Positions 48,513-58,264 of a stretch of DNA of 64,000 bases are shown here, one piece after another (position 1 is the first letter of the stretch; the number at the start of each line of letters is the position of its first letter). Source of the stretch: JAJPJE01 sp963848375 (GTDB taxonomy: Bacteria > Acidobacteriota > Terriglobia > Terriglobales > Acidobacteriaceae); assembly GCA_963848375.1 (NCBI GenBank), contig CAWKDK010000018.1:620001-684000 (forward strand), in the 5' to 3' direction. The translations under genes and the position numbers were made by a program. The notes under the pieces were generated by a model. That model worked only from the letters and a program-made list of their open reading frames with translations. It was not told where the DNA came from and made no database searches.

Positions 48513-49010
48513 ATGCCTGAGAACACCTTCGACATCGTCAGCAAAATCGATCTGCAGGAAGTAAGCAACGCCATTCAACAGGCGCTGAAGGAGATCACCA
48601 CGCGCTTCGATCTGAAGGGCACGCATTCGGACGTGAAGATCGAGGGTAAGGACGCGATCGTGCTGGCGTCGTCAGACGAGTACAAGCTGAAGGCCGTGAA
48701 TGAAATCCTGCAGGGCAAGCTGGTGAAGCGCGGCGTTCCGCTGAAGGGACTGGTGTACGGAACCATTGAGCCGGCGGCGGGTAGTTCGGTGCGGCAGAAG
48801 ATCACGTTGCAACAGGGGATACCGATCGAGAAGGCGCGCGACATCGTAAAGACGATCAAGGATTCCAAGAAGAAAGTGCAGGCCTCGATCCAGGGAGACC
48901 TGGTGCGAGTGAGCAGCAAAGATCGCGACACGCTGCAGGAGATCATCGCGCTGCTGAAGCAACGCGATTTCGGCATTGATATGCAGTTTACGAATTATCG
49001 TTCGAGCTAG
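48513..49010 (+). CDS. YajQ-family nucleotide-binding protein
   Basis: This 165-residue protein begins ENTFDIVSKIDLQEVSNAIQ and contains ITTRFDLKGTHSDV, ILQGKLVKRGVPLKGL and the C-terminal SKDRDTLQEIIALLKQRDF, which together define the YajQ/UPF0234 family. Members bind cyclic di-GMP or other nucleotides and RNA in some species. It starts 20 bp after tatD and is followed 33 bp later by the prenyl synthase, so it is probably in the same transcript. Confidence 0.94.
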   Translation: MPENTFDIVSKIDLQEVSNAIQQALKEITTRFDLKGTHSDVKIEGKDAIVLASSDEYKLKAVNEILQGKLVKRGVPLKGLVYGTIEPAAGSSVRQKITLQQGIPIEKARDIVKTIKDSKKKVQASIQGDLVRVSSKDRDTLQEIIALLKQRDFGIDMQFTNYRSS

Positions 49011-49042
49011 TCGGGGCGAGTGGGGATCTGGGAAGGCTAGAG

Positions 49043-50032
49043 TTGGCGACTTCAGCGACAAGCAGCACCAAGGAAGTTTTTGATCTGCTGCGTGACGATC
49101 TGCAGGCGATCGAGCGCGACTTCGGACAGGAGACTCTGTCCGACGTGCACGTGATCACCGAGATCGGCGAGTACCTGCGCGCCGGCGGCGGCAAACGGTT
49201 GCGTCCGGCGTTGTTGCTGCTTTCTGCGAAATTGTTCGGATGTAAGGAGCGCTCGCCGGTGCGGCTCGGAGTGGTGGTCGAGATTATCCACACGGCCACG
49301 CTGGTTCACGACGACATCATCGACGAAGCCGACAAGCGCCGTGGACGGGCCGCTGCGAATACGAAGTGGGGCAACTCGAAGTGCGTGCTCGCGGGCGACT
49401 GGCTGTACATGCAGTCGTTCAAGATCGCGGTGCAGGAGCGCAACTTCCGTGTCCTCGACGTGCTTACCGATCTGACGCAGCAGATGGTCGAAGGTGAATT
49501 GCTGCAAATCGAAAAGTTGGGAAAGACGATTTCCGAGCAGGAGCATCTGGACCTTATTTATCGGAAGACGGCGTGCCTGTTTTCAGTCTGCATGCGGCTG
49601 GGCGGGATCGTCGGGGAAGCGAGCCCGGAGCAAGAGGAAGCGGTCGCGTCGTACGGACGAAATCTGGGGATGGCCTTCCAGATTGTGGACGATGTGCTGG
49701 ATCTGACGGCTTCGGAAGAAGTGCTCGGAAAGCCAGTTGCCAGCGATCTCCGCGAAGGCAAGGCAACTCTCGCGGTGATCCACGCGCTTGATCGTTGCAC
49801 GCCAGAGGAGCGCACGCAGATTGAAAAAGTGCTGCACGATCGCGCTTTCAACGGCGTGACGCACCGGCAGATTCTGGACATCTTGGAACGATATGGTTCA
49901 CTCGACGCCGCTATGAGTCAGGCTGCGGAGTATGCGGCGGCCGCGCGTGAAGCAATCTGCAGTTTCCCCGATTCGGAATACAAACGGGCGCTGCTGTGGG
50001 CGCCGGATTTCGTGGTGGCAAGAAATTCGTAA
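49043..50032 (+). CDS. Polyprenyl diphosphate synthase (octaprenyl-type)
   Basis: This trans-prenyltransferase makes the isoprenoid side chain of quinones. I chose the TTG at 49043, which has GGAAGG upstream. It has 329 residues. The first Asp-rich motif is LVHDDIIDEADKRRGR (about 90-105), the second IVDDVLDLTAS (about 213-223), followed by GKPVASDLREGKATL. The residues before the first motif (IIHTAT) are small, which fits a long-chain product, but chain length cannot be fixed from sequence. It is closed by a bidirectional terminator. Confidence 0.92.
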   Translation: MATSATSSTKEVFDLLRDDLQAIERDFGQETLSDVHVITEIGEYLRAGGGKRLRPALLLLSAKLFGCKERSPVRLGVVVEIIHTATLVHDDIIDEADKRRGRAAANTKWGNSKCVLAGDWLYMQSFKIAVQERNFRVLDVLTDLTQQMVEGELLQIEKLGKTISEQEHLDLIYRKTACLFSVCMRLGGIVGEASPEQEEAVASYGRNLGMAFQIVDDVLDLTASEEVLGKPVASDLREGKATLAVIHALDRCTPEERTQIEKVLHDRAFNGVTHRQILDILERYGSLDAAMSQAAEYAAAAREAICSFPDSEYKRALLWAPDFVVARNS

Positions 50033-50042
50033 AAAACAGTGG

Positions 50043-50070
50043 TTAGTGATTAGTGGCTAGTGGTTAGCGA
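50043..50070. repeat. Four degenerate 7-bp tandem units
   Basis: TTAGTGA, TTAGTGG, CTAGTGG and TTAGCGA follow each other without gaps. Similar TAGT/TAGC-rich runs occur at 47580-47644 and near 24550. Confidence 0.5.
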
Positions 50071-50076
50071 AAAGAA

Positions 50077-50110
50077 AGGGTGGCTCGAAAAAAGCCACCC
50101 TATGTTTTTT
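50077..50110. terminator. Bidirectional terminator between prenyl synthase and DUF885 gene
   Basis: AGGGTGGCT and AGCCACCCT form a perfect 9-bp stem with a 7-base loop. On the plus strand ATGTTTTTT follows; on the minus strand TTCTTTTC follows. The two flanking genes converge here. Confidence 0.85.
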
Positions 50111-50115
50111 GCGAG

Positions 50116-51956
50116 CTAGTTGGAAACAGATTTCGAAGTAGAAGTCTGAGCCACGTTCGTTGACTTCAGCGCTTGTGGTATGAAGTCATCCATCACGGCT
50201 TTCCGCAATAGCTGAGGCGGCAAGAGCCCTTGCGCGAGGATGAAGTCATGGAACTTCTTCTGGTTGAACTTCGGTCCCAGCGCCTTCTCGGTGTCTTTGC
50301 GTAATTGTGCCAGTCGCGTGTATCCGTAGAAATAAGCAGTTGCCTGCCCGGGCGCCCAGAACATGTAGCGCTCGACTTCGGAATTTGCCATCGCTGGAGA
50401 GACCACGACATCCTCAGTCAGAATGCGAGTGGCATCTTCGGGCTTCAGTTTGCCGGCCTGCAATTCAGGGTCAATAAACGCGCGAGCTGCGCGCAACAAG
50501 TCGGAAATCAAGTGAGACGAGCTGTCCATCGGGTGGCATGTAGGGAAGCGTGATCGCTTCCGAGTACAAGCCCCAGCCTTCAACGTTGACGCTGTTAAAA
50601 GCGAAAACGCCACGCGCGGCGGAGATTCCGTGCTCGACCATCGCGTCGAATTGCAATTCATGACCGGGACGGCCTTCGTGCGCTTCGAGCGTCCAGGATG
50701 CGGCAGCGTAGGTGAAGTCGTCGAACTTCTGCGTCTCGCCGGCCTTGCCTCCGGGAATGGAGAGCGGCAACACGAATTCGCCAGACTCACCCGAGTTATT
50801 GAGGAGGCGCGGCGGATGCATGTTAGGAGCGGGTGTCGAGGCGGCTTCGGCGGCGCTGGCGAGGCGAATACGCATCGGCCGGTCAGGCAGCGTGACGAGT
50901 TGCTGTTTGCGGATGATCTCCTCGATATCGGCGATGCGCTTCTCGTAGTTGGGCAGAATCGATTCGCCCGTCCACTGGTCTTTTTTCAGCTCGCGGATCA
51001 CGTCGCGATAGTCGGTGAGTTGCCATCCATGCTGCTTGGCCACGATCGGGCGCGAATTCCTGCATTTGCTTCTGCAGATCGTTAAACGAGGCGTGCGCCA
51101 TTTCTGCGAGTTGCGCTGGTGGGATGTCGATGCCGACCTGCTCCAATTGGAAGGCGTACTCTTCGGGCGGAAGACGGAAATCGGTGCGCGCTTTGGGGAG
51201 CACTTCCTTGGTTACGAAATCGTTGTAGGCGGCCAGTTGTTCCTTCAGCTTGGCATAGGCAGGCTCATAGCCTTGCACATGGTACTTCTCAAAGAGCTTG
51301 CCAATGCCGTCGATATAGGTGCTGCTGGTGGCGAGATCCTTCTCGACTTCGCCCTTGTAAGGGCCGATAAGTCCGGGAGTGTTCAATTTTTCCCGCGTGG
51401 TTTCTTCGGTGAGTTCGACGGCTGATTTATAACCCGGTTCCATTCCCGCGTACTTCTTTAAGCGAACGACGGCGGCGGGATATCGACTCGGCGAGACTTG
51501 CTCGTCGAGGATGGCACGAATTCCAGAAAACAAGCGTCGGCTTAGATTTGAGTAAGGGATGTCGTATTTATCGCTGAGTTCGGTTTCACGGATGGAGTCG
51601 TTTCCGGCCTTGATCAATATGTGCAGATCCTGGACGACCAGCGGGTCTTTTTCGGTCGTCAGGCGGGATTGCAGTTCCGCGACTGCGGGAGTCAGCGCCT
51701 TACGCGCGCGCTTATCTGCGCCAGGGCTGAAGTCGGAGATCTTCTCGTCGACACCTTCGACTCCAAGTTGTCCGGCGCCCTCTGGCGACAGGTCGGCAAT
51801 AACCTTAAGCAGGACCTGGGCATTCTGGTCGCTGCGCTTGACCCAAGCGGGCGTCGAGTGGGTCTGGGAAGAAGCTGGATTCGATTGAGCTGGCATAGAA
51901 ACCTGTAACGAAAACCCGGCAAGAACTACGGCCGCGGTGCTGAAAACTTTATTCAT
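50116..51956 (-). CDS. Secreted DUF885 metallopeptidase-like protein (two apparent frameshifts)
   Basis: ATG 51956 gives a signal peptide (NKVFSTAAVVLAGFSLQVSM); the frame is open to 51983. Three collinear pieces make one DUF885 protein of about 610 residues: residues to about QKQMQEFAP in the first frame, then VAKQHGWQLTDYRDVI to LPYMPPDGQL in the second (shift near 51048), then SHLISDLLRAARAFIDPELQ to the end in the third (shift near 50522). The zinc-site region is WTLEAHEGRPGHELQFD, corresponding to the HExxxGH motif of the family, with NSVNVEGWGLYSE downstream. DUF885 proteins are putative peptidases. No stop codon breaks any conserved block, so indels are likely, though decay of a dispensable gene cannot be excluded. 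Confidence 0.85.
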
Positions 51957-52136
51957 TTTTCCCCACGTTGCAATGGAATTCACGACTGAGAAGCTAAGAC
52001 GAGTGTCTGCTTAAGTAGACGCTCGAGATAACGGATCGTTAACCCCTACTTTTGTCTTTAGCTATTGTAAGCAACTCTGGCGTGCGAAGGACAATCGTTC
52101 AAGCTGGCGACCAATTTTGGCTGGTAGACTGAACCC

Positions 52137-52694
52137 ATGGCGGACGAAGTCGAAATCAAGTTTCGGATCGACGATCTGAAGCGCGTACAGCAGCGGTTGC
52201 GCGAGGCCGGCTTTCGCGAAGAAACTCCCCGTACGCATGAGATGAACACGCTCTACGACCGCGACGGCGCATTGCGGGCCAAAGGCCAGTTGCTGCGATT
52301 ACGTGATTATGGTGGCAAGTGGACGCTGACACATAAAGCGAAGGCAGTGAATGCCCGTCATAAAACGCGCGAGGAATTGGAAACGAAGGTCGGAGACGGT
52401 GAGCAGATGGAGCAGATTGTCCGCGCGCTCGGATATCAGCCTAGTTTCCGTTACGAAAAGTTTCGTAGCGAGTGGACCGACGGCAATGGCCACGTGGTGA
52501 TCGATGAGACTCCGATCGGCGACTTTGGCGAGATCGAAGGCAAGCCGGACTGGATCGACCAGATTGCCACGAGGCTGGAGATAACCGATGACAAGTTCAT
52601 TACGCAAAGCTACACCGAGCTATTCTTCGCGTGGCAGCGCAAAACCGGTAGCGATGCGCAGGAGATGACGTTCGCAGCCGTCGCGCCGCTTTAG
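52137..52694 (+). CDS. CYTH domain (CyaB/thiamine-triphosphatase-like) protein
   Basis: This 185-residue protein has the N-terminal ExExK signature EVEIKFRI (about 4-11), a Arg/Lys-rich tunnel (LLRLRDYGGKWTLTHKAK), EELETKV and the acidic metal-binding FGEIEG (about 131-136). Members are class IV adenylate cyclases or triphosphatases acting on thiamine or inorganic triphosphate; the actual substrate is unknown. It lies 47 bp before hutU on the same strand, with no functional link apparent. Confidence 0.9.
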   Translation: MADEVEIKFRIDDLKRVQQRLREAGFREETPRTHEMNTLYDRDGALRAKGQLLRLRDYGGKWTLTHKAKAVNARHKTREELETKVGDGEQMEQIVRALGYQPSFRYEKFRSEWTDGNGHVVIDETPIGDFGEIEGKPDWIDQIATRLEITDDKFITQSYTELFFAWQRKTGSDAQEMTFAAVAPL

Positions 52695-52741
52695 TTCGAC
52701 GGCCATTGCGCCCCTTCAGGCGCGAGGCTTAACATCTCCAC

Positions 52742-54427
52742 ATGCCCGTCGATACAGAAGTTCTGCACTCCTCCTATGTACCCGTAAAAGCTCCACGCGG
52801 CACGTCGATTTCCTGCAAAGGCTGGCAGCAGGAAGCTGCGATGCGCATGCTGATGAACAATCTCGATGAGGACGTGGCCGAGCGTCCGCAGGATCTGGTG
52901 ATCTATGGCGGGACAGGTAAAGCCGCGCGCAACTGGGATTGCTACCACGCGATTGTGCGCTCGTTGAAGTCGCTGGAGAACGACGAGACACTGCTGGTGC
53001 AGTCGGGCAAGCCGGTGGGCATTTTTAAGACACATGAGTACGCGCCGCGCGTGTTGATTGCGAATTCCAATCTCGTCGGGCACTGGAGCAATTGGGAGAA
53101 GTTCAATGAGTTGGATCGCGCTGGGCTGATCATGTATGGCCAGATGACGGCGGGCTCGTGGATCTATATCGGCTCGCAGGGGATCATCCAGGGGACGTTT
53201 GAGACGTTTGCGGCCGCAGCGAAAAAACACAATCTCGGGAGCCTCGAAGGGAAGCTGGTGGTCAGCGGCGGCATGGGCGGCATGAGCGGAGCTCAGCCAC
53301 TGGCGGCGACGATGACGGGTGCAGCGTACCTGGGAATTGAGGTTGATCCCGAGCGAATTAAGAAGCGACTGAAGACTGGATATTGCGACTTCATGGTGAA
53401 CACCCTCGACGAGGCGTTGCGCATCCTGAAGAACGCGATTCGAAAGAAGGAAGCGGTTTCGGTCGGGCTAGTGGGGAATTGCGCCGATGTGATTCCTGAG
53501 CTCGCAGAGCGTGGGGTAGTACCGGATCTGCTGACAGATCAGACGTCGGCACACGATCCGCTGAACGGCTATATTCCGCAGGGACTCACGATAGAGCAGG
53601 CAATTGAGCTGCGAAAGAGCGATCCCAAGGGTTATCTCGAGCGTTCGATGGATTCCATTGCGCGTCATGTCGAGGGCATGCTGAAGCTGCAGAAGATGGG
53701 GTCGGTCACCTTCGATTACGGTAACAACATTCGTACATTTGCGTATGAGCGTGGAGTGAAGAACGCGTACGACTTTCCGGGATTCGTGCCTGCGTACATT
53801 CGTCCGTTGTTCTGCGAAGGGCGAGGGCCGTTCAGGTGGGCTGCATTGTCGGGTGAGGCTTCGGATATTGCGATCACGGACGATCTGGTGCTGCAGATGT
53901 TTCCGGACGATCAGGTGCTCAGCCGCTGGATCAACCTCGCACGCAAGCGGATCAAGTTCCAGGGATTGCCTTCGCGCATTTGCTGGCTCGGATATGGCGA
54001 GCGCGCGGAGTTCGGACTTGCGATCAACGATCTGGTGAAGAAGGGAAAGATCAAGGCGCCGGTCGTGATCGGGCGAGATCACCTGGATACAGGTTCGGTC
54101 GCTTCACCCTATCGTGAGACTGAGGCGATGAAGGACGGTAGTGACGCAATTGCCGATTGGCCCCTGCTCAACGCGATGCTGAACACGGCGAGCGGCGCGT
54201 CGTGGGTATCGATCCACAACGGGGGCGGTGTCGGGATTGGCTATTCGCAACATGCCGGGCAAGTCACCGTTGCTGACGGAACCGATGCCATGGCGAAGCG
54301 CATCGAACGCGTGCTGACGAACGATCCGGGAATTGGCGTTGCACGTCACGTGGACGCGGGTTACGAAGAAGCGCAGGAGTTCGCGGCGAAGTCGGGAATC
54401 AAAGTACCGATGGCGAAGAATGGCTAA
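52742..54427 (+). CDS. hutU: Urocanate hydratase
   Basis: Urocanase uses tightly bound NAD+ to convert urocanate to imidazolonepropionate, the second step of histidine degradation. This 561-residue protein has VIYGGTGKAARNWDCYHAIV near the start, the Rossmann part with GGMGGMSGAQPLAATMTGA, and the C-terminal GRDHLDTGSVASPYRET and SIHNGGGVGIGYSQHAG. The stop overlaps the hutI start by eight bases. No hutH is visible in the window, so the first step must be encoded elsewhere. Confidence 0.97.
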   Translation: MPVDTEVLHSSYVPVKAPRGTSISCKGWQQEAAMRMLMNNLDEDVAERPQDLVIYGGTGKAARNWDCYHAIVRSLKSLENDETLLVQSGKPVGIFKTHEYAPRVLIANSNLVGHWSNWEKFNELDRAGLIMYGQMTAGSWIYIGSQGIIQGTFETFAAAAKKHNLGSLEGKLVVSGGMGGMSGAQPLAATMTGAAYLGIEVDPERIKKRLKTGYCDFMVNTLDEALRILKNAIRKKEAVSVGLVGNCADVIPELAERGVVPDLLTDQTSAHDPLNGYIPQGLTIEQAIELRKSDPKGYLERSMDSIARHVEGMLKLQKMGSVTFDYGNNIRTFAYERGVKNAYDFPGFVPAYIRPLFCEGRGPFRWAALSGEASDIAITDDLVLQMFPDDQVLSRWINLARKRIKFQGLPSRICWLGYGERAEFGLAINDLVKKGKIKAPVVIGRDHLDTGSVASPYRETEAMKDGSDAIADWPLLNAMLNTASGASWVSIHNGGGVGIGYSQHAGQVTVADGTDAMAKRIERVLTNDPGIGVARHVDAGYEEAQEFAAKSGIKVPMAKNG

Positions 54428-55737
54428 AGCGAAAACTAGCAAGAGAACGACGCAGGCGCGCGCTATGGCGCCTTCTATTCTCCTCACCAATATTGGCCAA
54501 TTGATCTCACTGCGCGGAACCGGGAGCGGTCCGCGGCGCGGGAAAGAAATGTCGGAGCTTGGCATAGTCGAAGATGCCGCAGTGCTATGTCTAGGCGGGA
54601 AGATCGTTTCGGTTGGGACTCGACGCGAAGCGCAGCGCGACGTTTGGATTCATAAAAACAAAAAGAAGATTCGCGAGATCGATTGCCGAGCGGGCGTGGT
54701 GCTGCCGGGATTTGTGGACTCGCACACGCACCCGGTGTTTACAAGGCCACGTCTCGTCGATTTCGAGAAGCGAGTCTCGGGCGCAACGTACGAGGAAATC
54801 GCGGAAGCAGGAGGTGGCATTCGGTCCAGCATCGAAGGGGTGCGGAAGTCGACACGCAAACAACTCGCTGATCACGTATTGAAGGGCACTGCGCGAAATG
54901 TCGGCGATGGGAACGACGACGGTCGAGGCGAAATCAGGCTACGGGCTCAGCTTCGAGGCGGAGATCACGTCGCTGGAGGCGATCCGCGACGCGGCCAAGC
55001 AATGGCAGGGTACGGTTGTTCCTACGTTGCTCGGGGCACATGTCGTTCCTGCTGAATTTCGCGAGCGGCGCGAAGAATACGTTACGCTGGTCCGAGACAA
55101 GATGATTCCCGAGGCTGCGCGTCGGAAGCTGGCAGAGTATGTAGACGTGTTCTGCGAGCATGGCGCCTTCACGATGAAGGAGACGCAAGCAATTTTCGCC
55201 TCCGCGAAGGAACATGGGCTTGGTACGCGCGCGCATGTTTGCCAGCTGAGTGAAGCTGCGCTCGGTCCACTCGAGCGATTCCAGCCTGCCTCTTACGATC
55301 ACATGGATTGCGTCGTCGATGCAGACGTTCAGTCGCTTGCGAGGATGAACACCGTCGCAACATTGCTGCCCGGAGCGAATTACTTTCTCGGCTTAGGCAA
55401 ATATCCACCGGCGAGAAAGTTAATCGATTCCGGCGTGGCCGTTGCGTTGGCGACGGACTACAACCCGGGAACATCGCCGACGGCGAGTATGCCGTTCGTC
55501 CTGTCGCTAGCGTGCACGCAGATGAAGATGTCTCCGGCAGAGGCGATTACGGCAGCAACCTACAATGGCGCGTGTGCGCTCGACTTGCAGGATCGCAAGG
55601 GCAGCATCGAGCCGGGCAAAGATGCTGATCTGGCCGTGTTCGATGTGGGAGACTATCGGGAGATTGCCTACTGGATCGCCGGTGCCGCCTGCTCGGAAGT
55701 GATCGCAAACGGCGAACTGCTTCGAACTCACGATTAG
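54420..55737 (+). CDS. hutI: Imidazolonepropionase (frameshifted)
   Basis: HutI hydrolyses imidazolonepropionate to formiminoglutamate, the third step of histidine degradation. The first part (54420 to about 54891) contains the metal-binding GFVDSHTHPVF and FEKRVSGATYEEIAEAGGGI. After VLKGT the frame diverges, and the next frame gives REMSAMGTTTVEAKSGYGL, then LLGAHVVPAEF, DVFCEHGAFT and ALATDYNPGTSPT to 55737. One shift near 54891 restores about 438 residues, normal plus a short basic N-terminus. Since hutU is intact and coupled, an indel is likely. Confidence 0.92.
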
Positions 55738-55789
55738 AAATTTCAGGTTAAAATCTGCTTCGTTCCAGATCGCCTACCGGGAGGATTAC

Positions 55790-55978
55790 GTGAGCGTTTT
55801 GATCAAGGTGTCCAATAACAACAAGGAAGACGTCTACATCAATCCCGCACAGATCGTTTGGATCAAGCATCATCAGGGCGGCGGCACTGAGATTCGCTTC
55901 ACGAACGAACATGCCACCCTGATGTTGGGCAAGAAGCCCGATGAGCTCGAGGCTATCTTAAGAGATTGCAGCCGGTGA
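55790..55978 (+). CDS. Small conserved-looking protein, FlbD-like
   Basis: This 62-residue protein starts at GTG 55790 with a good GGGAGG five bases upstream. The pattern VYINPAQIVWIKHH and TEIRFTNEHATLMLGKKPDEL (two strands with an INPxxI turn, then a short helix) resembles FlbD-type small proteins, which are encoded with flagellar genes. No flagellar gene is near, so I call it only a look-alike. It lies 52 bp after hutI. Confidence 0.7.
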   Translation: MSVLIKVSNNNKEDVYINPAQIVWIKHHQGGGTEIRFTNEHATLMLGKKPDELEAILRDCSR

Positions 55979-56014
55979 ATCGAAGCAGGTCGGGGAAGCA
56001 AGTCACAGATTCTA

Positions 56015-56090
56015 TGGTGGCCAGGGACGGAATCGAACCGCCGACGCCAGCCTTTTCAGGGCTGCGCTCTACCAGCTGAGCTACCTGGCC
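56015..56090 (-). tRNA. tRNA-Phe (GAA)
   Basis: On the minus strand the acceptor stem is GGCCAGG/CCTGGCC, the D-arm GCTCAGCTGGTAGAGC, the anticodon stem CAGCC/GGCTG around loop CTGAAAA (anticodon GAA), and the T-arm GGCGGTTCGATTCCGTC. The 3' CCA is encoded (56015-56017). All stems pair, and it is 76 nt with CCA. Confidence 0.97.
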
Positions 56091-56505
56091 ACTTCTAATC
56101 GCTTGCGGGAAAGCAAGCTAAAGCGGACTGTCCGGAACATCAAGGCAGGTGATCGCGTGAGCGACCATGATGTCTGGAACAAATTCATTGTAACAAGTAG
56201 ATTCGATTCGCTCAAACGAATCCATCGGGAACACTCTCGCGCTTTGAATCGGCAATTATTTCTAGCGAGTTGAATGGGTACTCTCTCGAAAACCCAGCTT
56301 TGAGGAAGAAGGGACATTCAGGACTTGGCTGCGCGAGTGCTATCGATGCACTCTTGCTGCTCCTACGGCAGAGAGCAATGTCATCGTCTGTTCCTGGCAA
56401 TGGTCATCGGACAATCAAAACAGTCTTTGCGCCCGTCATTCTCGTCGTGCGACTTTCCCATGCTGCTGCTTTGTGGTCTAATTCTGTCATTGAGTGTGGG
56501 AGAGC
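56091..56505. other. Gene-free stretch between tRNA-Phe and stressosome locus
   Basis: I see no supported gene, RNA or repeat in these roughly 400 bp. Since the tRNA runs away from it, it must hold the tRNA promoter (minus strand) and probably the promoter of the stressosome locus, but I cannot place either with confidence. Confidence 0.4.
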
Positions 56506-56925
56506 ATGGGCGCACCATCCAACGGGAATGCCGGGGACGTTCAGTACACTATTGCTGCCGTTGACGATAACGTCGCACATATGTACGCGTTGGAACGTAC
56601 TCTTCGGCATTATGGTTATCGGGTTCAATGCGCCAGCAATGGCGAAGAGTTGTTGTCCATGATCGACGAGAACACGGACCTGGTGATTCTTGACGTTAAT
56701 TTGCCGGACATCGACGGCTTCCAGATCTGCAGGCGAATCCGGCAGAGCGAAAAGCTGTGCCATCTGCCTGTGATCTTCTTATCAGCCAGCAATAACAACT
56801 CTCCGGCGCAAGCGATGGCAGACGAACTCGGGGCGGACGCCTTTCTGGGCTTTCCCATCGAACCGGAGCAGTTGGACATCGTAATCCGGGGAACTTTAGC
56901 AAAGCGCTCGCGAAAAAAGTCCTAG
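56506..56925 (+). CDS. Single-domain response regulator (receiver only)
   Basis: ATG 56506 is chosen because GGGAG lies just upstream; a GTG at 56494 is also in frame. It has 139 residues. It has the acidic pair AVDDN, the phospho-acceptor Asp in LVILDVNLPDIDGF and the Ser in FLSAS. The conserved Lys before Pro is replaced by Phe (AFLGFPIEP), which usually weakens phosphorylation-linked switching. There is no output domain, as in phosphorelay shuttles. It is the first gene of the stressosome locus, 78 bp before rsbR, and so may exchange phosphate with the two kinases downstream. Confidence 0.9.
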   Translation: MGAPSNGNAGDVQYTIAAVDDNVAHMYALERTLRHYGYRVQCASNGEELLSMIDENTDLVILDVNLPDIDGFQICRRIRQSEKLCHLPVIFLSASNNNSPAQAMADELGADAFLGFPIEPEQLDIVIRGTLAKRSRKKS

Positions 56926-57003
56926 TTGTAAGTTGCCGGCCTGCATCTCACTAATTTCAGCATCAGAAACTCTTGAAGCTTTCGAATGGAGGACTCCCGT
57001 TCC

Positions 57004-57873
57004 ATGAGCAAGGTTCCGCAAATTCTACGAGAAGACGAGCAGCAGATTCTGGCCGAGTGGATGCGTGACATGAGCTCGGCAGAGAAGCGCTCTGACCTCA
57101 TCAATGCCGACGAATTACGCCAGCAGTGCGACCGGTTCCTGCGGCTATTCCAGCAGGCCACGCAGTCGGGTCAATTGGCTGAAATTACGGGCGAACCGTA
57201 CGCGCTGGTTCGCGATTTTCTGACCGAATTGTCGGAGTCGCGAGCACGCCACGGATTCACGCCGAGTGAAACAGCCAAGTTTGTATTCTCTTTGAAGAAG
57301 CCTGTTTTTGCCCGTTTGCGAGTTCGTGAATCGGGTAATGCGGACCAACTCTTCATGGAAATCCAGACTACGAGTGAACTGATCGACAAACTCGGCCTGT
57401 TTACAACCGAGGTATCCCAAAAATCTCGAGAAGCGATCATCGCACGGCATCAACAGGACATGCTTGAGCTCTCGACGCCAGTCGTAAAGCTTTGGGACGG
57501 AATACTTGCGCTTCCACTGATCGGCACCCTCGACAGTGCGAGAACGCAGGTAGTGATGGAGACCTTGCTGCAAAAGGTAGTCGATACGGGATCGGCAGTA
57601 GCGATTATTGACATAACCGGTGTCCCAACCGTCGATACGCTGGTCGCGCAGCATCTAATGAAGACGGTTACGGCCGCAAGGCTGATGGGCGCAGACTGCA
57701 TTATCAGCGGAATTCGCCCACAAATTGCCCAGACCATCGTTCATCTGGGAGTGGGATTGGGCGACATCACCACTAAAGCTACGCTCGCGGATGCATTCCT
57801 GGTAGCTCTCGAGCGAACCGGAAGTTCGGTCCAAGCGTCGATCGCAGAGAGCAACGGAAAACCTAGAAGTTAA
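57004..57873 (+). CDS. rsbR: Stressosome sensor/scaffold protein RsbR
   Basis: ATG 57004 is preferred because the ATG at 56986 overlaps the GGAGGA ribosome binding site. It has 289 residues. The N-terminal helical sensor half (about 1-145, EEQQILAEWMRDM-like: DEQQILAEWMRDMSS) resembles the RsbRD N domain. A linker helix (REAIIARHQQDMLELSTPVV) precedes the STAS domain (about 155-275) with GTLDSARTQVVMETLLQKV, IIDITGVPTVDTLVAQHLMK and ISGIRPQIAQTIVHLG. The Thr in GVPTVDT and in IAQT lie in the regions phosphorylated by RsbT in Bacillus subtilis RsbRA (Thr171 and Thr205). RsbS and RsbT follow immediately. Confidence 0.92.
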   Translation: MSKVPQILREDEQQILAEWMRDMSSAEKRSDLINADELRQQCDRFLRLFQQATQSGQLAEITGEPYALVRDFLTELSESRARHGFTPSETAKFVFSLKKPVFARLRVRESGNADQLFMEIQTTSELIDKLGLFTTEVSQKSREAIIARHQQDMLELSTPVVKLWDGILALPLIGTLDSARTQVVMETLLQKVVDTGSAVAIIDITGVPTVDTLVAQHLMKTVTAARLMGADCIISGIRPQIAQTIVHLGVGLGDITTKATLADAFLVALERTGSSVQASIAESNGKPRS

Positions 57874-57883
57874 GGGAGCTGGG

Positions 57884-58264
57884 ATGGAAAGAATACCTAT
57901 CTTACAGATGGGCGAATTCCTCCTGGTCACCATCCAGGTGGATATGCACGATCGCCTGGCGCTGGCGTTGCAGGACGACCTTACGAACAAGATCGTCAGC
58001 GCAGGCGCGCATGGCGTTCTTATTGATATTTCATCGCTGGAAATTGTGGACTCCTTCATCGGACGGATGCTTGCCAACATCGCTGCCATGTCGCGCGTGC
58101 TGGATGCGGCGACGGTGGTTGTTGGCATGAAGCCGGCGGTCGCGATCACCCTCGTGGAGCTGGGGCTGGCACTGCCGGGAGTGCGCACCGCGCTCAATGT
58201 CGAAAAGGGTATGGATCTACTGAGAGCCGCGGGGGGGAGGGCCGGTGGTCCCGCAAAGCACTGA
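57884..58264 (+). CDS. rsbS: Stressosome STAS-domain protein RsbS
   Basis: This 126-residue protein has AAGGGAG five bases before the ATG. It matches B. subtilis RsbS throughout: IPILQMGEFLLVTIQ, LQDDLTNKIVSAGAHGVLID and KPAVAITLVELGLAL. The phosphorylated Ser (Ser59 in B. subtilis) corresponds to Ser57 in EIVDSFIGR. RsbS co-assembles with RsbR and holds RsbT until stress. The C-terminus after LLRAAGG runs through a seven-G tract, where an indel could alter the last residues. It overlaps rsbT by 20 bases. Confidence 0.94.
   Translation: MERIPILQMGEFLLVTIQVDMHDRLALALQDDLTNKIVSAGAHGVLIDISSLEIVDSFIGRMLANIAAMSRVLDAATVVVGMKPAVAITLVELGLALPGVRTALNVEKGMDLLRAAGGRAGGPAKH

Noticed and set aside
50116..51956. 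Three separate small genes in the DUF885 region
   Set aside because: The three frames are collinear pieces of one DUF885 protein and share no internal starts with good ribosome binding sites.
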